From assembly GCA_017390475.1 (NCBI GenBank), contig JAFPBO010000022.1:185966-249965 (forward strand): a DNA stretch of 64,000 nucleotides. Reading direction: 5' to 3'. Source of the stretch: Loktanella sp. (lineage in GTDB: Bacteria; Pseudomonadota; Alphaproteobacteria; Rhodobacterales; Rhodobacteraceae). Position 1 is the first letter of the stretch; the number at the start of each line of letters is the position of its first letter. Shown one piece after another: positions 19,755 to 29,845 of the stretch. A model generated the notes under the pieces. It was given only the letters and a program-made list of their open reading frames with translations, searched no databases and was not told where the DNA came from. Both the position numbers and the translations under genes were made by a program.

Positions 19755-20966
19755 CTATCCCTGCATCAGTTTCGGCAAATCACCATGCAGCCCCGCGGCC
19801 TGCCGCATGAAGCCGCGCCGCAGCCCCGGCGCGCTGTTGATCAGCCCCATGCCGATGTCGCGGGCGGCGCGGATCAGCGGGTTGTCGTTGGAAAACAGAC
19901 GGTTGAACGTGTCGGTGGCCAGCGCCAGTGTCGCCGTATCGAACCGGCGCCATTCCTGATAACGCGCAAGGGTCTGGGCGCTACCGATATCTTCGCCGCG
20001 GCTGCGCGCGGTTACCAGCACATCGGCCAAAGCTGCGACATCGCGCAGGCCTGCGTTCAAACCTTGGCCCGCAATCGGGTGAATGCCATGCGCGGCATCG
20101 CCGATCAGCGCGACACGGTCCGCGATCAGGCTGTTGGCCAGCGTCAGGTTCAGTGGATAGCTGAACCGTGCGCCAGTCAGGCTGATATCGCCGAGGAAGC
20201 TGCCAAAGGCCGGTTTCAACGCCGCAAGGAAATCTGCATCATCCAGTGCCATCAGCGCCGTGGCGCGGGGGGTCTTTTCGCTCCAGACAATCGAACTGCG
20301 GTTGCCGGTCAGTGGCAGGATCGCCAAAGGCCCGGCAGGCATGAAGAATTGATGCGCGATGCCACCATGTGGCTTGTCATGCGCCACGGCGCACACAACG
20401 GCGGTTTGCCCGTAATCCCAGCCGGTGCGTTTGATCCCGGCACGTTCGGCGGTGCCGGATTTGCGTCCGTCCGATCCGATCAGCAATGTGGCGTCCAATG
20501 TTTGACCCGAGGCCAGTGTGACAGTCACCCCGCCAGGGGTCTCCGTTTGCCCGACCACGGTTTTGCCCGCCAGATGGGTGATCCTGTCGTCTGCCGCCAT
20601 CGCGTCAAGAAAAGCACGGCGCAGGTGCCGGTCTTCGACGAGATAGCCCATCGGGCCTTCCTCGATCTCGGCATGGTCGAAATGCATCATCCAGGGGCTG
20701 GGGCCTTCGCCTGCGCGGCCGTCGGTGACCTTGATTTCCAGCATCGGCTGGGCATTTCCGGCGATCTGCGGCCAGATCCCGATGCCACGCAGCAACCGCA
20801 TCGAGGTCAGCGCCAGCGCATAGCTGCGTCCGTCGAAAGCGGGGTCTTTCTGAACAGGCACGGTCAAGCTGTCGATGATCGTGACCGTGAAACCGGCCTG
20901 TGCTGCTGCCAATGCCAAAGCGGGGCCGTTCAAACCCCCACCGACGATGATGATATCATTCTTCAT
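19755..20966 (-). CDS. UbiH/UbiF/COQ6-family FAD-dependent hydroxylase
   Basis: This 403-residue flavoprotein monooxygenase acts on the ubiquinone ring. The FAD-binding motif 'IIVGGGLNGPALALAAAQAG' is at residues 6-25. The GD motif is in 'VALIGDAAHGIHPIAGQGLN', where the 'HPIAGQGLNAGLRD' part is diagnostic for ubiquinone hydroxylases. I start at ATG 20966; a TTG 3 codons upstream is also open. Which ring position it hydroxylates cannot be told from sequence, as alphaproteobacteria often have broad UbiL/UbiM-type enzymes. Confidence 0.88.
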   Translation of the reverse strand: MKNDIIIVGGGLNGPALALAAAQAGFTVTIIDSLTVPVQKDPAFDGRSYALALTSMRLLRGIGIWPQIAGNAQPMLEIKVTDGRAGEGPSPWMMHFDHAEIEEGPMGYLVEDRHLRRAFLDAMAADDRITHLAGKTVVGQTETPGGVTVTLASGQTLDATLLIGSDGRKSGTAERAGIKRTGWDYGQTAVVCAVAHDKPHGGIAHQFFMPAGPLAILPLTGNRSSIVWSEKTPRATALMALDDADFLAALKPAFGSFLGDISLTGARFSYPLNLTLANSLIADRVALIGDAAHGIHPIAGQGLNAGLRDVAALADVLVTARSRGEDIGSAQTLARYQEWRRFDTATLALATDTFNRLFSNDNPLIRAARDIGMGLINSAPGLRRGFMRQAAGLHGDLPKLMQG

Positions 20967-21045
20967 GCGCTTCAATATGCGGCCTCAGGCGGGATTGTCC
21001 ATGCGCCTTTGCGCCGCTAGGGTCCCGCCAAACAGGAGAATGATT

Positions 21046-22374
21046 ATGCAAGACTGGCGCTGGCAAACTGCCGCCGATCTGGGGCGGGGCATTGCCGCCG
21101 GGGCGATTGATCCCGTCGCATTGACCGAGGTTTATCTGGACGCCATCGACGCCCATGAATACCGCGACCGAATTTATGCCCGCGTCACCCATGATCGCGC
21201 CAGGGCCGAGGCGAAAGCGGCATCATTGCGCGCCGCCTCCGGGTTCCGCCGGGGGCCTTTGGATGGCGTGCCGGTGTCGTGGAAAGATTTGTTCGACAGC
21301 GCCGGGATCGGGACTGAGGCGGGCACTGCGCTGATGGCGGGACGTGTGCCGGAACGTGATGCCGTCGTGCTGGAAAACGCGACGGCGGCGGGGTTGGTCT
21401 GTCTGGGCAAGACGCATATGTCCGAGATCGCCTTTTCCGGGCTAGGCCTGAACCCGATCACCGCGACACCGCCTTGTGTCAATGATGTGAATGCTGTGGC
21501 GGGGGGGTCGTCGTCAGGGGCGGCAGCTTCGGTCGCTTTTGGCTTGGCGGCGGCGGGGATCGGCACGGATACCGGTGGATCAGTGCGGATACCGGCGGCG
21601 TGGAATGATCTGGTCGGGCTGAAAACCAGCCATGGGCGGCTGTCGCTGGAAGGCGTCGTGCCTTTGTGTCTGACATTCGACACTGTTGGGCCATTGTGCC
21701 GGTCGGTCGAGGATGCGGGGTTGTTGCTGGCTGCATTGGAAGGGTCGCGGCCTGTCGATCTGGACGGTGCTGATCTGACCGGTGTGCGGCTGATGGTGCT
21801 GGATACGATCGTGCCGGATGATATGCGCGATGCACCGCGCCTGGCGTTCGAGGCGGCGGTCGCGCGGTTGCAGGCCGCGGGTGCACAGGTCGAACATCGC
21901 TATTTTTCGCAATTGTTTGATGCGTTCAACGTGGCGGGCAATCTTTATGCCGCCGAAAGCTATGGCTGGTGGCGCGATCTGGTCGAGGCGCATCCTGAAA
22001 AGATGTTTCCGCAGATATTGGAACGGGTGCGCGGTGGCAAAACCGTCTCTGGCCCGGATTTCGTGGCGGGCTGGAATGTGCTGCGCGGTATCCGCAAGGA
22101 ATATGCCGCAGAGACTGCGCAATTCGATGCGGTGATCATGGCGACCGCGCCCCTCTTGCCGCCGGATGCGGAGCGGTTGCTGACCGATGACGCCTATTAC
22201 AAATCCGAGAACCTGCTGGCCTTGCGTAATACCCGCGTCGCCAACCTGCTGGATGTCTGTTCGGTCACCTTGCCTGCAGGTGCGCCGTCCTGCGGGATCA
22301 TGTTCAACGGGCAGACCGGGTCAGAGGCGCGGTTGCTGCGGCTGGCGGCCGCGGCGGCGCGGGTTTTGGCCTAG
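21046..22374 (+). CDS. amidase (amidase signature family)
   Basis: The 442-residue protein has the Ser-cisSer-Lys triad of the amidase signature family: the lysine in 'GVPVSWKDLFD' near residue 80, and the glycine/serine-rich 'AVAGGSSSGAAASVA' followed by 'GIGTDTGGSVRIPAAW'. AGGAGA (21034-21039) lies 6 bases before ATG 21046; the ATG at 21040 is too close to it. Members hydrolyse varied amides, so the substrate is open. GatA is unlikely because no gatB or gatC is adjacent. Confidence 0.9.
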   Translation: MQDWRWQTAADLGRGIAAGAIDPVALTEVYLDAIDAHEYRDRIYARVTHDRARAEAKAASLRAASGFRRGPLDGVPVSWKDLFDSAGIGTEAGTALMAGRVPERDAVVLENATAAGLVCLGKTHMSEIAFSGLGLNPITATPPCVNDVNAVAGGSSSGAAASVAFGLAAAGIGTDTGGSVRIPAAWNDLVGLKTSHGRLSLEGVVPLCLTFDTVGPLCRSVEDAGLLLAALEGSRPVDLDGADLTGVRLMVLDTIVPDDMRDAPRLAFEAAVARLQAAGAQVEHRYFSQLFDAFNVAGNLYAAESYGWWRDLVEAHPEKMFPQILERVRGGKTVSGPDFVAGWNVLRGIRKEYAAETAQFDAVIMATAPLLPPDAERLLTDDAYYKSENLLALRNTRVANLLDVCSVTLPAGAPSCGIMFNGQTGSEARLLRLAAAAARVLA

Positions 22375-22390
22375 GCGCTGAAAAAGTTTC

Positions 22391-22427
22391 TATGCCTCCG
22401 GCGGGGATATTTAAGCTCTGAAGATGA
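22391..22427 (+). repeat. dispersed GCCTCCGGCGGG element, copy 2
   Basis: It is nearly identical to copy 1, with CTCTGAAG in place of CTCGGAAG. It starts 16 bases after the amidase stop and ends at the convergent parC stop codon. Confidence 0.85.
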
Positions 22428-24731
22428 TCAGGAGAAGCGGTTGTCGCGCGGAAACCCACGGGGGGCCATCCGGCCTGCGGTGGCGCGTTTGCTGATCCAT
22501 TCATCCAGATCGGTCTGGGTGCGGGTGCGCCCTGCGGGGTCCAGCCACGCCAGCCCGTCGGCCAGTGTGAAGGTTGTCGCATCCGACAGCCCGCCGTCTT
22601 TGTATTTTTGCAGGCGGACGCCTTTGCCGCGGGTCATTTCTGGCAGTTCATCCAGCGGGAAGACCAACACTTTGCGGTTTTCGCCGACCACGGCGACGTG
22701 GTCGCCGGTGATGCGTTTGCAGACCGCAGCCTTGCTGTCGCCAAGGTTCAGCACCTGTTTGCCGGCGCGGGTCTGGGCCACGACCTCATCCTCTGGCACC
22801 ACGAAGCCGTTGCCGTCTGATGAGGCAAGCAGGATTTTTGCACCCGGTTTATGGATCAGGATATCGACGATCTCGGCCTCGTTGGGCAGGTCGATCATCA
22901 GGCGCAGAGGTTCACCCATACCGCGTCCACCGGGCAGATTGACGGCGGAGACCGTGTAGAACCGCCCGTTTGCACCGAAAACCAGCAACCTGTCGGTGGT
23001 TTCGGCGTGGAAGGTAAAGCGCGGGCCATCGCCATCCTTGAATTTCAGATCGCGGGTCAGGTCAATATGCCCGGTCATCGCGCGCACCCAGCCCATCTGT
23101 GAACAGACCACGGTGATCGGTTCGCGGTCGATCATCGCCTCTAGCGGGACATCGGGGACTTCGGTCGCTTGCGCGAAAGCAGTGCGGCGCGCGCCGCCGG
23201 GGCTGGTTTTGCCGAAAATCTTGCGGGTTTCGCGCAATTCCTCGGCGATCCGCGCCCATTGCAGGGATTCCTCGGCCAGCAAAGCCTCGATCCCGGCCCG
23301 TTCATCGGCCAGCGCGTCGCGTTCGGCGATCAGTTCGAGTTCTTCCAGACGCCGCAAGGACCGCAGGCGCATGTTCAGGATCGCCTCGGCCTGCACTTCG
23401 GTCAGGGCGATTTCGGGGTCGGTGGTTTTAGGGCCGACGTAATCCTTTTCCGATGTTGCGCGGGCATGCGGATGCGCCCAATCCTCGGTCATCAGGGCAG
23501 ATTTCGGCTCGTCGTCATAGCGGATGATGTCGATCACCCGGTCCAGATGCAGGAAGGCGATGATGAAACCTTCAAGAACCTCAAGCCGATGGTCGATCTT
23601 GCCCAGACGATAGCGGCTGCGGCGCAACAACACCTCGCGCCGGTGGTCGAGGAAGGCGCGCAGAACCTCTTTCAGCGAACAGACCTTTGGCGTCAGCCCG
23701 TCGATCAGCACGTTCATGTTCATGCTGAACCGGATTTCCAGATCGGAATTGCGGAACAACATGCCCATCAGCATGTCGGGGTCGACGGTTTTCGCGCGCG
23801 GTTCCAGCACGACGCGGACGTCTTCGGCGGATTCGTCGCGCACATCGGCGAGCAGGGGGACCTTTTTGGTCTGGATCACCTCAGCCAGTTTTTCAATCAG
23901 TTTCGATTTCTGCACCTGATAGGGAATCTCGGTCACGACGATCTGCCATTGGCCACGGCCCAGATCCTCGATTTCCCATTTGGCGCGCAGACGGAAGGAA
24001 CCGCGACCGGTGCGGTAGGCTTCGGCCATGTTTTCGGGTGGTTCGACGATCACGCCGCCGGTTGGGAAATCGGGGCCAAGGATATGGTTCAGCAGGCTGT
24101 CATCCGCCGCGCCGGGCGATTTGATCAGATGCAGGCAGGCGTCGATCAATTCATGCAGATTGTGCGGCGGGATATTCGTGGCCATGCCGACCGCGATGCC
24201 GCTGGACCCGTTGGCCAGCAGGTTCGGGAAACTGGCAGGCAAAACCGATGGTTCGGTCAGGCGGCCATCGTAATTGTCGCGGAAATCGACGGAATCTTCG
24301 GACAAACCTTCCAGCAAAGCTTCGGCGGCGGCGGTCATCCGCGCCTCGGTGTAGCGGCTGGCAGCCGGGTTATCACCGTCGATATTGCCGAAATTGCCCT
24401 GACCGTCGACCAGCGGGTAGCGGACGTTGAAATCCTGCGCCAGACGCGCCATCGCGTCGTAGATCGCGGCATCGCCGTGGGGGTGGAAATCACCCATCGT
24501 GTCGCCGCTGATCTTGGCGGATTTCAGGAAACCGCCGGTGGGCGACAGCCGCAGCCGCGACATCGCGTAAAGGATGCGCCGGTGGACCGGTTTCAGCCCG
24601 TCACGCGCATCGGGCAGCGCGCGGTGCATGATCGTCGACAAAGCATAGGTCAGATAGCGGTCGCCGATCGCGCTGCGCAGCGATTCTGTGACGTCATTGG
24701 GGCCAAGCGTGTTGTCGTTGTCATCATCCAT
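22428..24731 (-). CDS. parC: DNA topoisomerase IV subunit A
   Basis: This is the DNA-breaking subunit of topoisomerase IV, which unlinks daughter chromosomes. The catalytic tyrosine is in '[12 protein letters not shown]', preceded by '[12 protein letters not shown]'. The quinolone-region-like '[22 protein letters not shown]' is intact. A C-terminal beta-pinwheel domain follows, shorter than in GyrA, with '(V)[23 protein letters not shown]'. It starts at ATG 24731 (767 residues); an ATG at 24755 is also possible and has a GGG upstream. It is convergent with the amidase gene and divergent from an SDR gene. Confidence 0.95.
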   Translation of the reverse strand: MDDDNDNTLGPNDVTESLRSAIGDRYLTYALSTIMHRALPDARDGLKPVHRRILYAMSRLRLSPTGGFLKSAKISGDTMGDFHPHGDAAIYDAMARLAQDFNVRYPLVDGQGNFGNIDGDNPAASRYTEARMTAAAEALLEGLSEDSVDFRDNYDGRLTEPSVLPASFPNLLANGSSGIAVGMATNIPPHNLHELIDACLHLIKSPGAADDSLLNHILGPDFPTGGVIVEPPENMAEAYRTGRGSFRLRAKWEIEDLGRGQWQIVVTEIPYQVQKSKLIEKLAEVIQTKKVPLLADVRDESAEDVRVVLEPRAKTVDPDMLMGMLFRNSDLEIRFSMNMNVLIDGLTPKVCSLKEVLRAFLDHRREVLLRRSRYRLGKIDHRLEVLEGFIIAFLHLDRVIDIIRYDDEPKSALMTEDWAHPHARATSEKDYVGPKTTDPEIALTEVQAEAILNMRLRSLRRLEELELIAERDALADERAGIEALLAEESLQWARIAEELRETRKIFGKTSPGGARRTAFAQATEVPDVPLEAMIDREPITVVCSQMGWVRAMTGHIDLTRDLKFKDGDGPRFTFHAETTDRLLVFGANGRFYTVSAVNLPGGRGMGEPLRLMIDLPNEAEIVDILIHKPGAKILLASSDGNGFVVPEDEVVAQTRAGKQVLNLGDSKAAVCKRITGDHVAVVGENRKVLVFPLDELPEMTRGKGVRLQKYKDGGLSDATTFTLADGLAWLDPAGRTRTQTDLDEWISKRATAGRMAPRGFPRDNRFS

Positions 24732-24828
24732 AGGCTGCGGTGTAGCGATCCGCATTTCGCCCGTAAAGCGTGGAAATGAACCGATGGCGCTGCTTGCCCT
24801 TTGCGCGGGGTTTCGGCAAAGCTGCGCC

Positions 24829-25656
24829 ATGACACAGAAAACCATCCTGATTACGGGCGCGTCCTCCGGCATCGGCTACGATGCGGCGCATGGCATGCGC
24901 GCGGCAGGCTGGCGGGTGTTCGCATCCTGCCGCAAGGCAGAGGATTGCGCGCGGTTACAGGCGGAAGGGTTCGACAGTCCCCGGATAGACTACACGGATG
25001 CCGACAGCATCGCGGACGGTCTGGCCGAAGTGCTGGCGGCCACCGGCGGCACCTTGGACGCCCTTTACAACAATGGCGCCTTTGCCTTGCCGGGCGCGAT
25101 CGAGGATTTGCCAGTCGATGCGCTGCGCGCGATCTTCGAGACGAATTTTTTCGGCTATCACGCCCTGACACGCGCGGTGATTCCCGTGATGCGGGCGCAG
25201 GGGCGCGGGCGGATCGTGAATTGTTCGTCGGTTCTGGGGTTGGTCGGCATCAAATGGCGCGGGGCCTATACGGCCAGTAAGTTTGCGCTGGAGGGGCTCA
25301 CCGATGTCCTGCGGCTGGAAATGTCCGGGACGGGGATCAAGGTGATCCTGATCGAACCGGGACCGATCACATCGGATATCCGCAAAAACGCGATCCCGCA
25401 TTTTGAACGCTGGATTGACTGGAAGGCGTCAGCCCGCGCCGATGAATATGCCAAATTGCTGTCGCGGCTTTACACCGAAAGCGGGCCGGACCGGTTTGAG
25501 CTGCCACCCTCTGCGGTGACGGCAAAACTGCTGCACGCACTGACCGTACCCAACCCCAAGCCGCGCTATTACGTCACCCGGCCCACCTATCTGGCGGGAT
25601 TCATGCGCCGGGTCCTGCCGACGCGGCTGCTTGATGCGGTGCTGTTGCGCGGATAG
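24829..25656 (+). CDS. SDR family oxidoreductase
   Basis: This is a classical short-chain dehydrogenase of 275 residues. The cofactor motif is [12 protein letters not shown] (residues 5-16), the NNGAF motif replaces the usual NNAG, and the active site is Ser in 'VNCSSVLG' with Tyr-x3-Lys in '[12 protein letters not shown]'. The C-terminal extension '[29 protein letters not shown]' resembles the DltE/retinol-dehydrogenase-like subgroup common in proteobacteria. The substrate is unknown. Confidence 0.9.
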   Translation: MTQKTILITGASSGIGYDAAHGMRAAGWRVFASCRKAEDCARLQAEGFDSPRIDYTDADSIADGLAEVLAATGGTLDALYNNGAFALPGAIEDLPVDALRAIFETNFFGYHALTRAVIPVMRAQGRGRIVNCSSVLGLVGIKWRGAYTASKFALEGLTDVLRLEMSGTGIKVILIEPGPITSDIRKNAIPHFERWIDWKASARADEYAKLLSRLYTESGPDRFELPPSAVTAKLLHALTVPNPKPRYYVTRPTYLAGFMRRVLPTRLLDAVLLRG

Positions 25657-25716
25657 GAGTTTGCTATCAAGGCGCGCGGCGCTAGTTCGCGATGACATGA
25701 GCAAAGGAAGATAGAT

Positions 25717-25923
25717 ATGGCCAACGATCCATTATTCTGGCTGGTGGCCGTCGCGGTGCTGCTGGTGCTGGGTATTCTGATGCTGGGCATTGGGTCTTTC
25801 GGCAAAGGCGGCGAATTCTACCGCAAGAACGCCAACAAGATCATGCGCTGGCGGATCGGTGCGCAATTCGTCGCGGTGATCCTGATTGTGCTGTTTGTTT
25901 ATCTACGCGGACAAGGGAGCTGA
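25717..25923 (+). CDS. small twin-transmembrane protein
   Basis: This 68-residue protein has two membrane helices (about residues 7-28 and 47-64). They are joined by a short basic loop 'GKGGEFYRKNANKIMRWRIG' that resembles HIG1-type or 'twin transmembrane' proteins of Rhodobacterales. GGAAG precedes the ATG by 7 bases. The stop is 4 bases before the cob(I)alamin adenosyltransferase ATG, so the two are likely co-transcribed. The function is unknown. Confidence 0.8.
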   Translation: MANDPLFWLVAVAVLLVLGILMLGIGSFGKGGEFYRKNANKIMRWRIGAQFVAVILIVLFVYLRGQGS

Positions 25924-25927
25924 ACCG

Positions 25928-26500
25928 ATGGTGGTGCTGAACAAGATCTACACGAAGACCGGCGATGCGGGTGAAACCGCTTTGGGCAATGGCGACCGGG
26001 TCGCGAAATATGCGCTGCGGGTGAATGCCTATGGCACGGTGGATGAAACCAACGCCACAGTTGGCATGGCGCGGCTGCATGCGACGGGCGAGATGGATGC
26101 CGATCTGGCGATGATCCAGAATGATCTGTTCGATCTGGGGGCTGATCTGTGCCGCCCCGATATGGAGCGCGACGGCGAGGCTGGCTATAAAGTCTTGCGG
26201 ATGTCGGACACGCAGGTCGCGCGGCTGGAGTCCCAGATCGACGCAATGACCGGCAAGGTCGAACCTTTGCGCAGTTTCGTGCTGCCGGGCGGGTCTGCGC
26301 TGGCGGCACATCTGCATTTGTGCCGGACTGTATCGCGGCGGGCTGAACGGCTGACGGTGGAGTTAGCGGGGGTCGAAGCGGTCAATCCGGCAGCGGCGAA
26401 ATACCTAAACCGGCTGTCAGACTGGTTCTTTCAGGCCTCGCGCATTGCCAACGACGACGGCAAGGCGGATGTGCTGTGGGTTCCGGGGGCGAACCGCTGA
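25928..26500 (+). CDS. cob(I)yrinic acid a,c-diamide adenosyltransferase (PduO type)
   Basis: This enzyme transfers the adenosyl group of ATP to cob(I)alamin, making coenzyme B12. The 190-residue protein has the PduO-type ATP site 'IYTKTGDAGETALGNGDRV' near its N-terminus, 'AYGTVDETNATVGMARLHA', and the arginine-rich 'LCRTVSRRAERL' and 'LNRLSDWFFQASR' regions. AAGGGAG precedes the ATG. In this setting it would supply coenzyme B12 to methylmalonyl-CoA and ethylmalonyl-CoA mutases, consistent with the mcd gene elsewhere in the window. Confidence 0.94.
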   Translation: MVVLNKIYTKTGDAGETALGNGDRVAKYALRVNAYGTVDETNATVGMARLHATGEMDADLAMIQNDLFDLGADLCRPDMERDGEAGYKVLRMSDTQVARLESQIDAMTGKVEPLRSFVLPGGSALAAHLHLCRTVSRRAERLTVELAGVEAVNPAAAKYLNRLSDWFFQASRIANDDGKADVLWVPGANR

Positions 26501-26528
26501 CTTAGGGTGTGTTCAAACCCACCTTACT

Positions 26529-26542
26529 TGACGTGCGCGTCA
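26529..26542. promoter_or_regulatory. short inverted repeat upstream of etfB
   Basis: TGACG-TGCG-CGTCA forms a perfect 5-bp inverted repeat in the 154-base gap before etfB. It could be a regulator site; no clear promoter pair is seen around it. Confidence 0.25.
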
Positions 26543-26654
26543 CGAACGTGGCGTCCCGGACACATACCGCGTCGATTTTGCACTGTTGTCGTCAGCATCT
26601 ACCAGTTAACAACATCACCAGACCAAATGATCAATTTCTATGGGAGAAACGCAG

Positions 26655-27413
26655 ATGAAGGTGCTCGTACCTGTCAAGCGCGTGATCGACTATAACGTGA
26701 AGGTCCGCGTCAAGGCGGATGGTTCCGGTGTCGATCTTGCCAATGTCAAAATGTCCATGAACCCTTTCGACGAAATCGCCGTCGAAGAGGCGATCCGCCT
26801 GCGCGAAGCGGGCAAGGTCGAAGAGGTCGTGGCGGTTTCCATCGGCGTCAAACAGGCGCAGGAAACTCTGCGCACCGCTTTGGCCATGGGCGCTGACCGC
26901 GCCATTCTGGTCGTCGCCACGGATGACGTGCATCAGGATATCGAACCTTTGGCCGTCGCGAAAATCCTCGCTGCTGTCGTCAAGGAAGAAAACCCCGGTC
27001 TGGTGATCTGCGGCAAGCAAGCCATCGACAATGACATGAATGCCACCGGGCAGATGCTGTCGGCGCTGCTGGGGTGGTCGCAGGCGACCTTTGCGTCCGA
27101 AGTCAACATTGACGGCGACCATGCGACAGTCACGCGTGAGGTTGATGGCGGTTTGCAGACCATCAAGGTCAAGATGCCGACCATCATCAGCGTCGATCTA
27201 CGGCTGAATGAACCGCGCTATGCGTCCTTGCCCAATATCATGAAGGCCAAGAAAAAGCCTTTGGATGAGAAGACACCTGCCGATTACGGCGTCGACATCA
27301 CCCCACGCCTGAGCGTTGTGAAAACCGTCGAACCCGGCACCCGCAAAGCGGGCATCATCGTGAAATCGGTGGATGAACTGGTCGCGAAACTCAAAGAAGC
27401 GGGGGCTGTGTAA
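26655..27413 (+). CDS. etfB: electron transfer flavoprotein subunit beta
   Basis: This is the beta chain of ETF, which takes electrons from acyl-CoA dehydrogenases and passes them to ETF-ubiquinone oxidoreductase. The 252-residue protein starts '[19 protein letters not shown]' and has the AMP-binding region '[21 protein letters not shown]' and the docking loop '[12 protein letters not shown]' typical of the family. ATG 26655 follows GGGAGAAACGCAG. Its stop overlaps the etfA start (TAATG). Confidence 0.96.
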   Translation: MKVLVPVKRVIDYNVKVRVKADGSGVDLANVKMSMNPFDEIAVEEAIRLREAGKVEEVVAVSIGVKQAQETLRTALAMGADRAILVVATDDVHQDIEPLAVAKILAAVVKEENPGLVICGKQAIDNDMNATGQMLSALLGWSQATFASEVNIDGDHATVTREVDGGLQTIKVKMPTIISVDLRLNEPRYASLPNIMKAKKKPLDEKTPADYGVDITPRLSVVKTVEPGTRKAGIIVKSVDELVAKLKEAGAV

Positions 27414-28339
27414 TGGCTGTTCTGTTGATTGGTGAAGTCACCGGCGGCGTGCTGTCGGTGGATGCGACGGCCAAGGCCGTGATGGCCGTGAAATCGCTTG
27501 GCGATGTGACCGTGCTTTGCGCGGGTGCCTCTGCCAAGGCGGCTGCCGACGAGGCAGCCAAGATCGACGGCGTCGCGCGCGTGCTTTGTGCCGAAGACGC
27601 GGCGCTGGGTCACCGGCTGGCCGAACCGACTGCCGACCTGATCGTCTCGCTGGCGGGTGATTACAGCCATATTGCCGCCCCCGGCACGACTGATGCGAAA
27701 AACGTGATGCCGCGTGTTGCAGCCCTGCTCGACGTGATGGTGATTTCCGAAGTGACCGGGATCGTCGATGCCGACACATTTGAACGCCCGATCTACGCAG
27801 GCAACGCGATCCAGACGGTCAAATCTTCTGACGCGACCAAGGTGATGACGATCCGCACGGCAGGCTTTGATGCAGCCGCGATGGGCGGGTCAGCTGCGGT
27901 GGAAAACATCGATGCCGCCGGCAACCCCGGCCTGTCCGAATGGGTCGAAGACAAGGTAGCGGCCTCTGACCGGCCAGAGCTGACATCCGCGGGTGTCGTC
28001 GTGTCCGGCGGGCGCGGTGTGGGCTCGGAAGAAAACTTTGCCATGATCGAAAAGCTGGCGGACAAGCTGGGTGCCGCGGTCGGCGCCTCGCGCGCCGCAG
28101 TCGACAGCGGCTATGCCCCGAACGACTGGCAGGTCGGCCAGACCGGCAAGGTCGTCGCCCCCGATCTTTACGTCGCGGTGGGGATTTCCGGTGCGATCCA
28201 GCATTTGGCCGGGATGAAAGACAGCAAGATCATTGTCGCGATCAACAAGGATGAGGAAGCGCCGATCTTTCAGGTCGCCGATTACGGTCTGGTCGCCGAT
28301 CTGTTCGAGGCGCTGCCGGAATTGACCGACAAGCTGTGA
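27413..28339 (+). CDS. etfA: electron transfer flavoprotein subunit alpha
   Basis: This is the FAD-binding alpha chain of ETF, 308 residues long. The C-terminal FAD-binding domain has '[14 protein letters not shown]', '[30 protein letters not shown]' and '[19 protein letters not shown]', all hallmark stretches of ETF alpha. It overlaps etfB by one base. A likely terminator follows about 20 bases after the stop. Confidence 0.96.
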   Translation: MAVLLIGEVTGGVLSVDATAKAVMAVKSLGDVTVLCAGASAKAAADEAAKIDGVARVLCAEDAALGHRLAEPTADLIVSLAGDYSHIAAPGTTDAKNVMPRVAALLDVMVISEVTGIVDADTFERPIYAGNAIQTVKSSDATKVMTIRTAGFDAAAMGGSAAVENIDAAGNPGLSEWVEDKVAASDRPELTSAGVVVSGGRGVGSEENFAMIEKLADKLGAAVGASRAAVDSGYAPNDWQVGQTGKVVAPDLYVAVGISGAIQHLAGMKDSKIIVAINKDEEAPIFQVADYGLVADLFEALPELTDKL

Positions 28340-28356
28340 TCCGCATGAGATAGTGC

Positions 28357-28390
28357 AAGGGGGCTGGTAATTGCTGGCCCCTTTTGTTTT
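28357..28390 (+). terminator. intrinsic terminator of etfBA
   Basis: AAGGGG and CCCCTT form the stem base, with a bulged G and weaker inner pairs. The stem is followed by TTTGTTTT. It starts 18 bases after the etfA stop. Confidence 0.75.
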
Positions 28391-28601
28391 CGGCCGCGTC
28401 CATCTGCGGCTTGCAAATCGGCCGACGCGCGCATAAATCCACCCTTGCCGAAAAGATTTCAGGCCGGTTGGTTATTCCGGTCCTCTGTCTGTCAGAGATC
28501 GCATTGCGCCAAATGCGCAGACCCACGGCATCGACCTTAACCCGGGTTGGTGCTGGTGTGTCCGACAAGGCCCCAGCCCGTCCCCTATCGGACTGACAAC
28601 A

Positions 28602-28835
28602 ATGCCTAAGAAAACACTGATTACCGCCCAGATCATCATCACCTTCCTGATGGCCACTTTGATGTCGGGGACCATGTCCCTGATCCATATGGGGTTTAGC
28701 ATGGCATGGCTGGCCGCCTGGCCGCTCCAGATGTTGACCGCCTGGCCCATCGCCTTTGTCTTTGGGATGGGGGTCACGCCTTTTGCCTTTGCCATGGCAA
28801 CGCGGCTGACGCAGAACCGCCAGCCAGCGCTGTAG
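28602..28835 (+). CDS. DUF2798 domain-containing membrane protein
   Basis: The 77-residue protein is mostly two hydrophobic helices (residues 5-28 and 44-68). The family features 'TAQIIITFLMATLMSGTM' and 'WPIAFVFGMGVTPFAF' match DUF2798. It lies between etfA and a convergent DUF6473 gene. The 260 bases before it hold the etfBA terminator and nothing else that I recognise. The function is unknown. Confidence 0.82.
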   Translation: MPKKTLITAQIIITFLMATLMSGTMSLIHMGFSMAWLAAWPLQMLTAWPIAFVFGMGVTPFAFAMATRLTQNRQPAL

Positions 28836-28853
28836 CGCCATATCAGCAGCCGC

Positions 28854-29687
28854 TCACAGGTCCTGCAGATTGCGGATCAGGGCAGCGGCTGCTTCTTCGT
28901 GGCACCGGACACCTAACATACCCGCAGCGACACCCTGTTGCGATGGCGGCACCCGCATGCCTGCACTGGCCTGCGCCAAAGCCGCAGGCGAAGGGGTGAC
29001 CACGACCAAAGATCTGACCAGCGGGTGCAGCCTGTCGATCATGGCGGCGGTAATGAACAAAGGATCGGTTTGCAGATGGTTTGGTCGCGCCGACCAATCT
29101 GCGTCGCTCAATGGATCTGCCGAAAACCACAACAACAGACTCTGCCGCCCGATCCGGGTCAGCATCCGCTGCATCTTGTTCACCCAAGCCTCGCGCAGAG
29201 TCTGCGCGATAATTTCGAACCGAACGGGTGAGATCGCGTGCAACGCCCCAAGCAGGTGGCGGGTAAAGGCGAATTCGGTAAAATCAACCTCGGAGTACAG
29301 CGCCTGCAACATCGGCATTGGCCGCAGGAACCGATCATTTCGGCGAGGATGCACGGTATAAAGCCGGTTCGACAGATGATTTGCCCCCATGATCTGCACG
29401 ATTGTCAGCTCTGCCGCCTGACACAGGTCCATGATCACGGGATCATAGATGAAAGCATCAATCCCCCCATTCACGCAGCCCAGGTTGACGCACGGCCGGT
29501 GCAAGGCAGCCTCGACCAGCATGGGAAACGGTGTCTCGATATATTTGCCATAGGTTTCCGTCCCGCCGATAAAGACAATATAAGGCCGGTCCAATGCCCG
29601 GCCCGGGCCGCGAAAGAACATCCGCGACGCACCATAGCGACAGGGCGCGTCATCCAAGTTCCCCGGATCAATCAATTCCTGTCGCAT
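28854..29687 (-). CDS. DUF6473 family protein
   Basis: The 277-residue protein has 'DAPCRYGASRMFFRGPGR', 'VFIGGTETYGKYIETPFPML', 'CVNLGCVNGGIDAFIYDP' and 'VHPRRNDRFL', which I recognise from the DUF6473 family of Rhodobacteraceae. The 'GGTETYG' loop followed by a Gly-rich 'GCVNGGIDAF' suggests an SGNH/flavodoxin-like active fold; this is inference only. I prefer ATG 29687, with GGGGG upstream, over ATG 29711. No signal peptide is seen. It lies between etfA and the hydroxyacyl-CoA dehydrogenase gene, on the opposite strand. Confidence 0.72.
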   Translation of the reverse strand: MRQELIDPGNLDDAPCRYGASRMFFRGPGRALDRPYIVFIGGTETYGKYIETPFPMLVEAALHRPCVNLGCVNGGIDAFIYDPVIMDLCQAAELTIVQIMGANHLSNRLYTVHPRRNDRFLRPMPMLQALYSEVDFTEFAFTRHLLGALHAISPVRFEIIAQTLREAWVNKMQRMLTRIGRQSLLLWFSADPLSDADWSARPNHLQTDPLFITAAMIDRLHPLVRSLVVVTPSPAALAQASAGMRVPPSQQGVAAGMLGVRCHEEAAAALIRNLQDL

Positions 29688-29845
29688 ACACGCCCCCGCG
29701 TTTTCACCCATCGCCGGGCAGATTCGTGGAATAGTTTTGCCAAATCGCTAATGTTCGCCTTTCATTCAAATTTGCGGTAGCTGTCTTGCTTGAAGATGGT
29801 CCGGCCTAGGGCCTATGGTGCATCAGAATTGTTGAGGGAAAAGCG

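Noticed and set aside
23169-24779. A 536-codon plus-strand frame opposite parC
   Set aside because: Mirror image of ParC, with histidine- and glutamine-rich composition typical of antisense frames.
26501-26654. A cobalamin riboswitch between the adenosyltransferase gene and etfB
   Set aside because: The gap is about 150 bases and I see no B12-box-like conserved core; it also lies downstream of the cobalamin gene.
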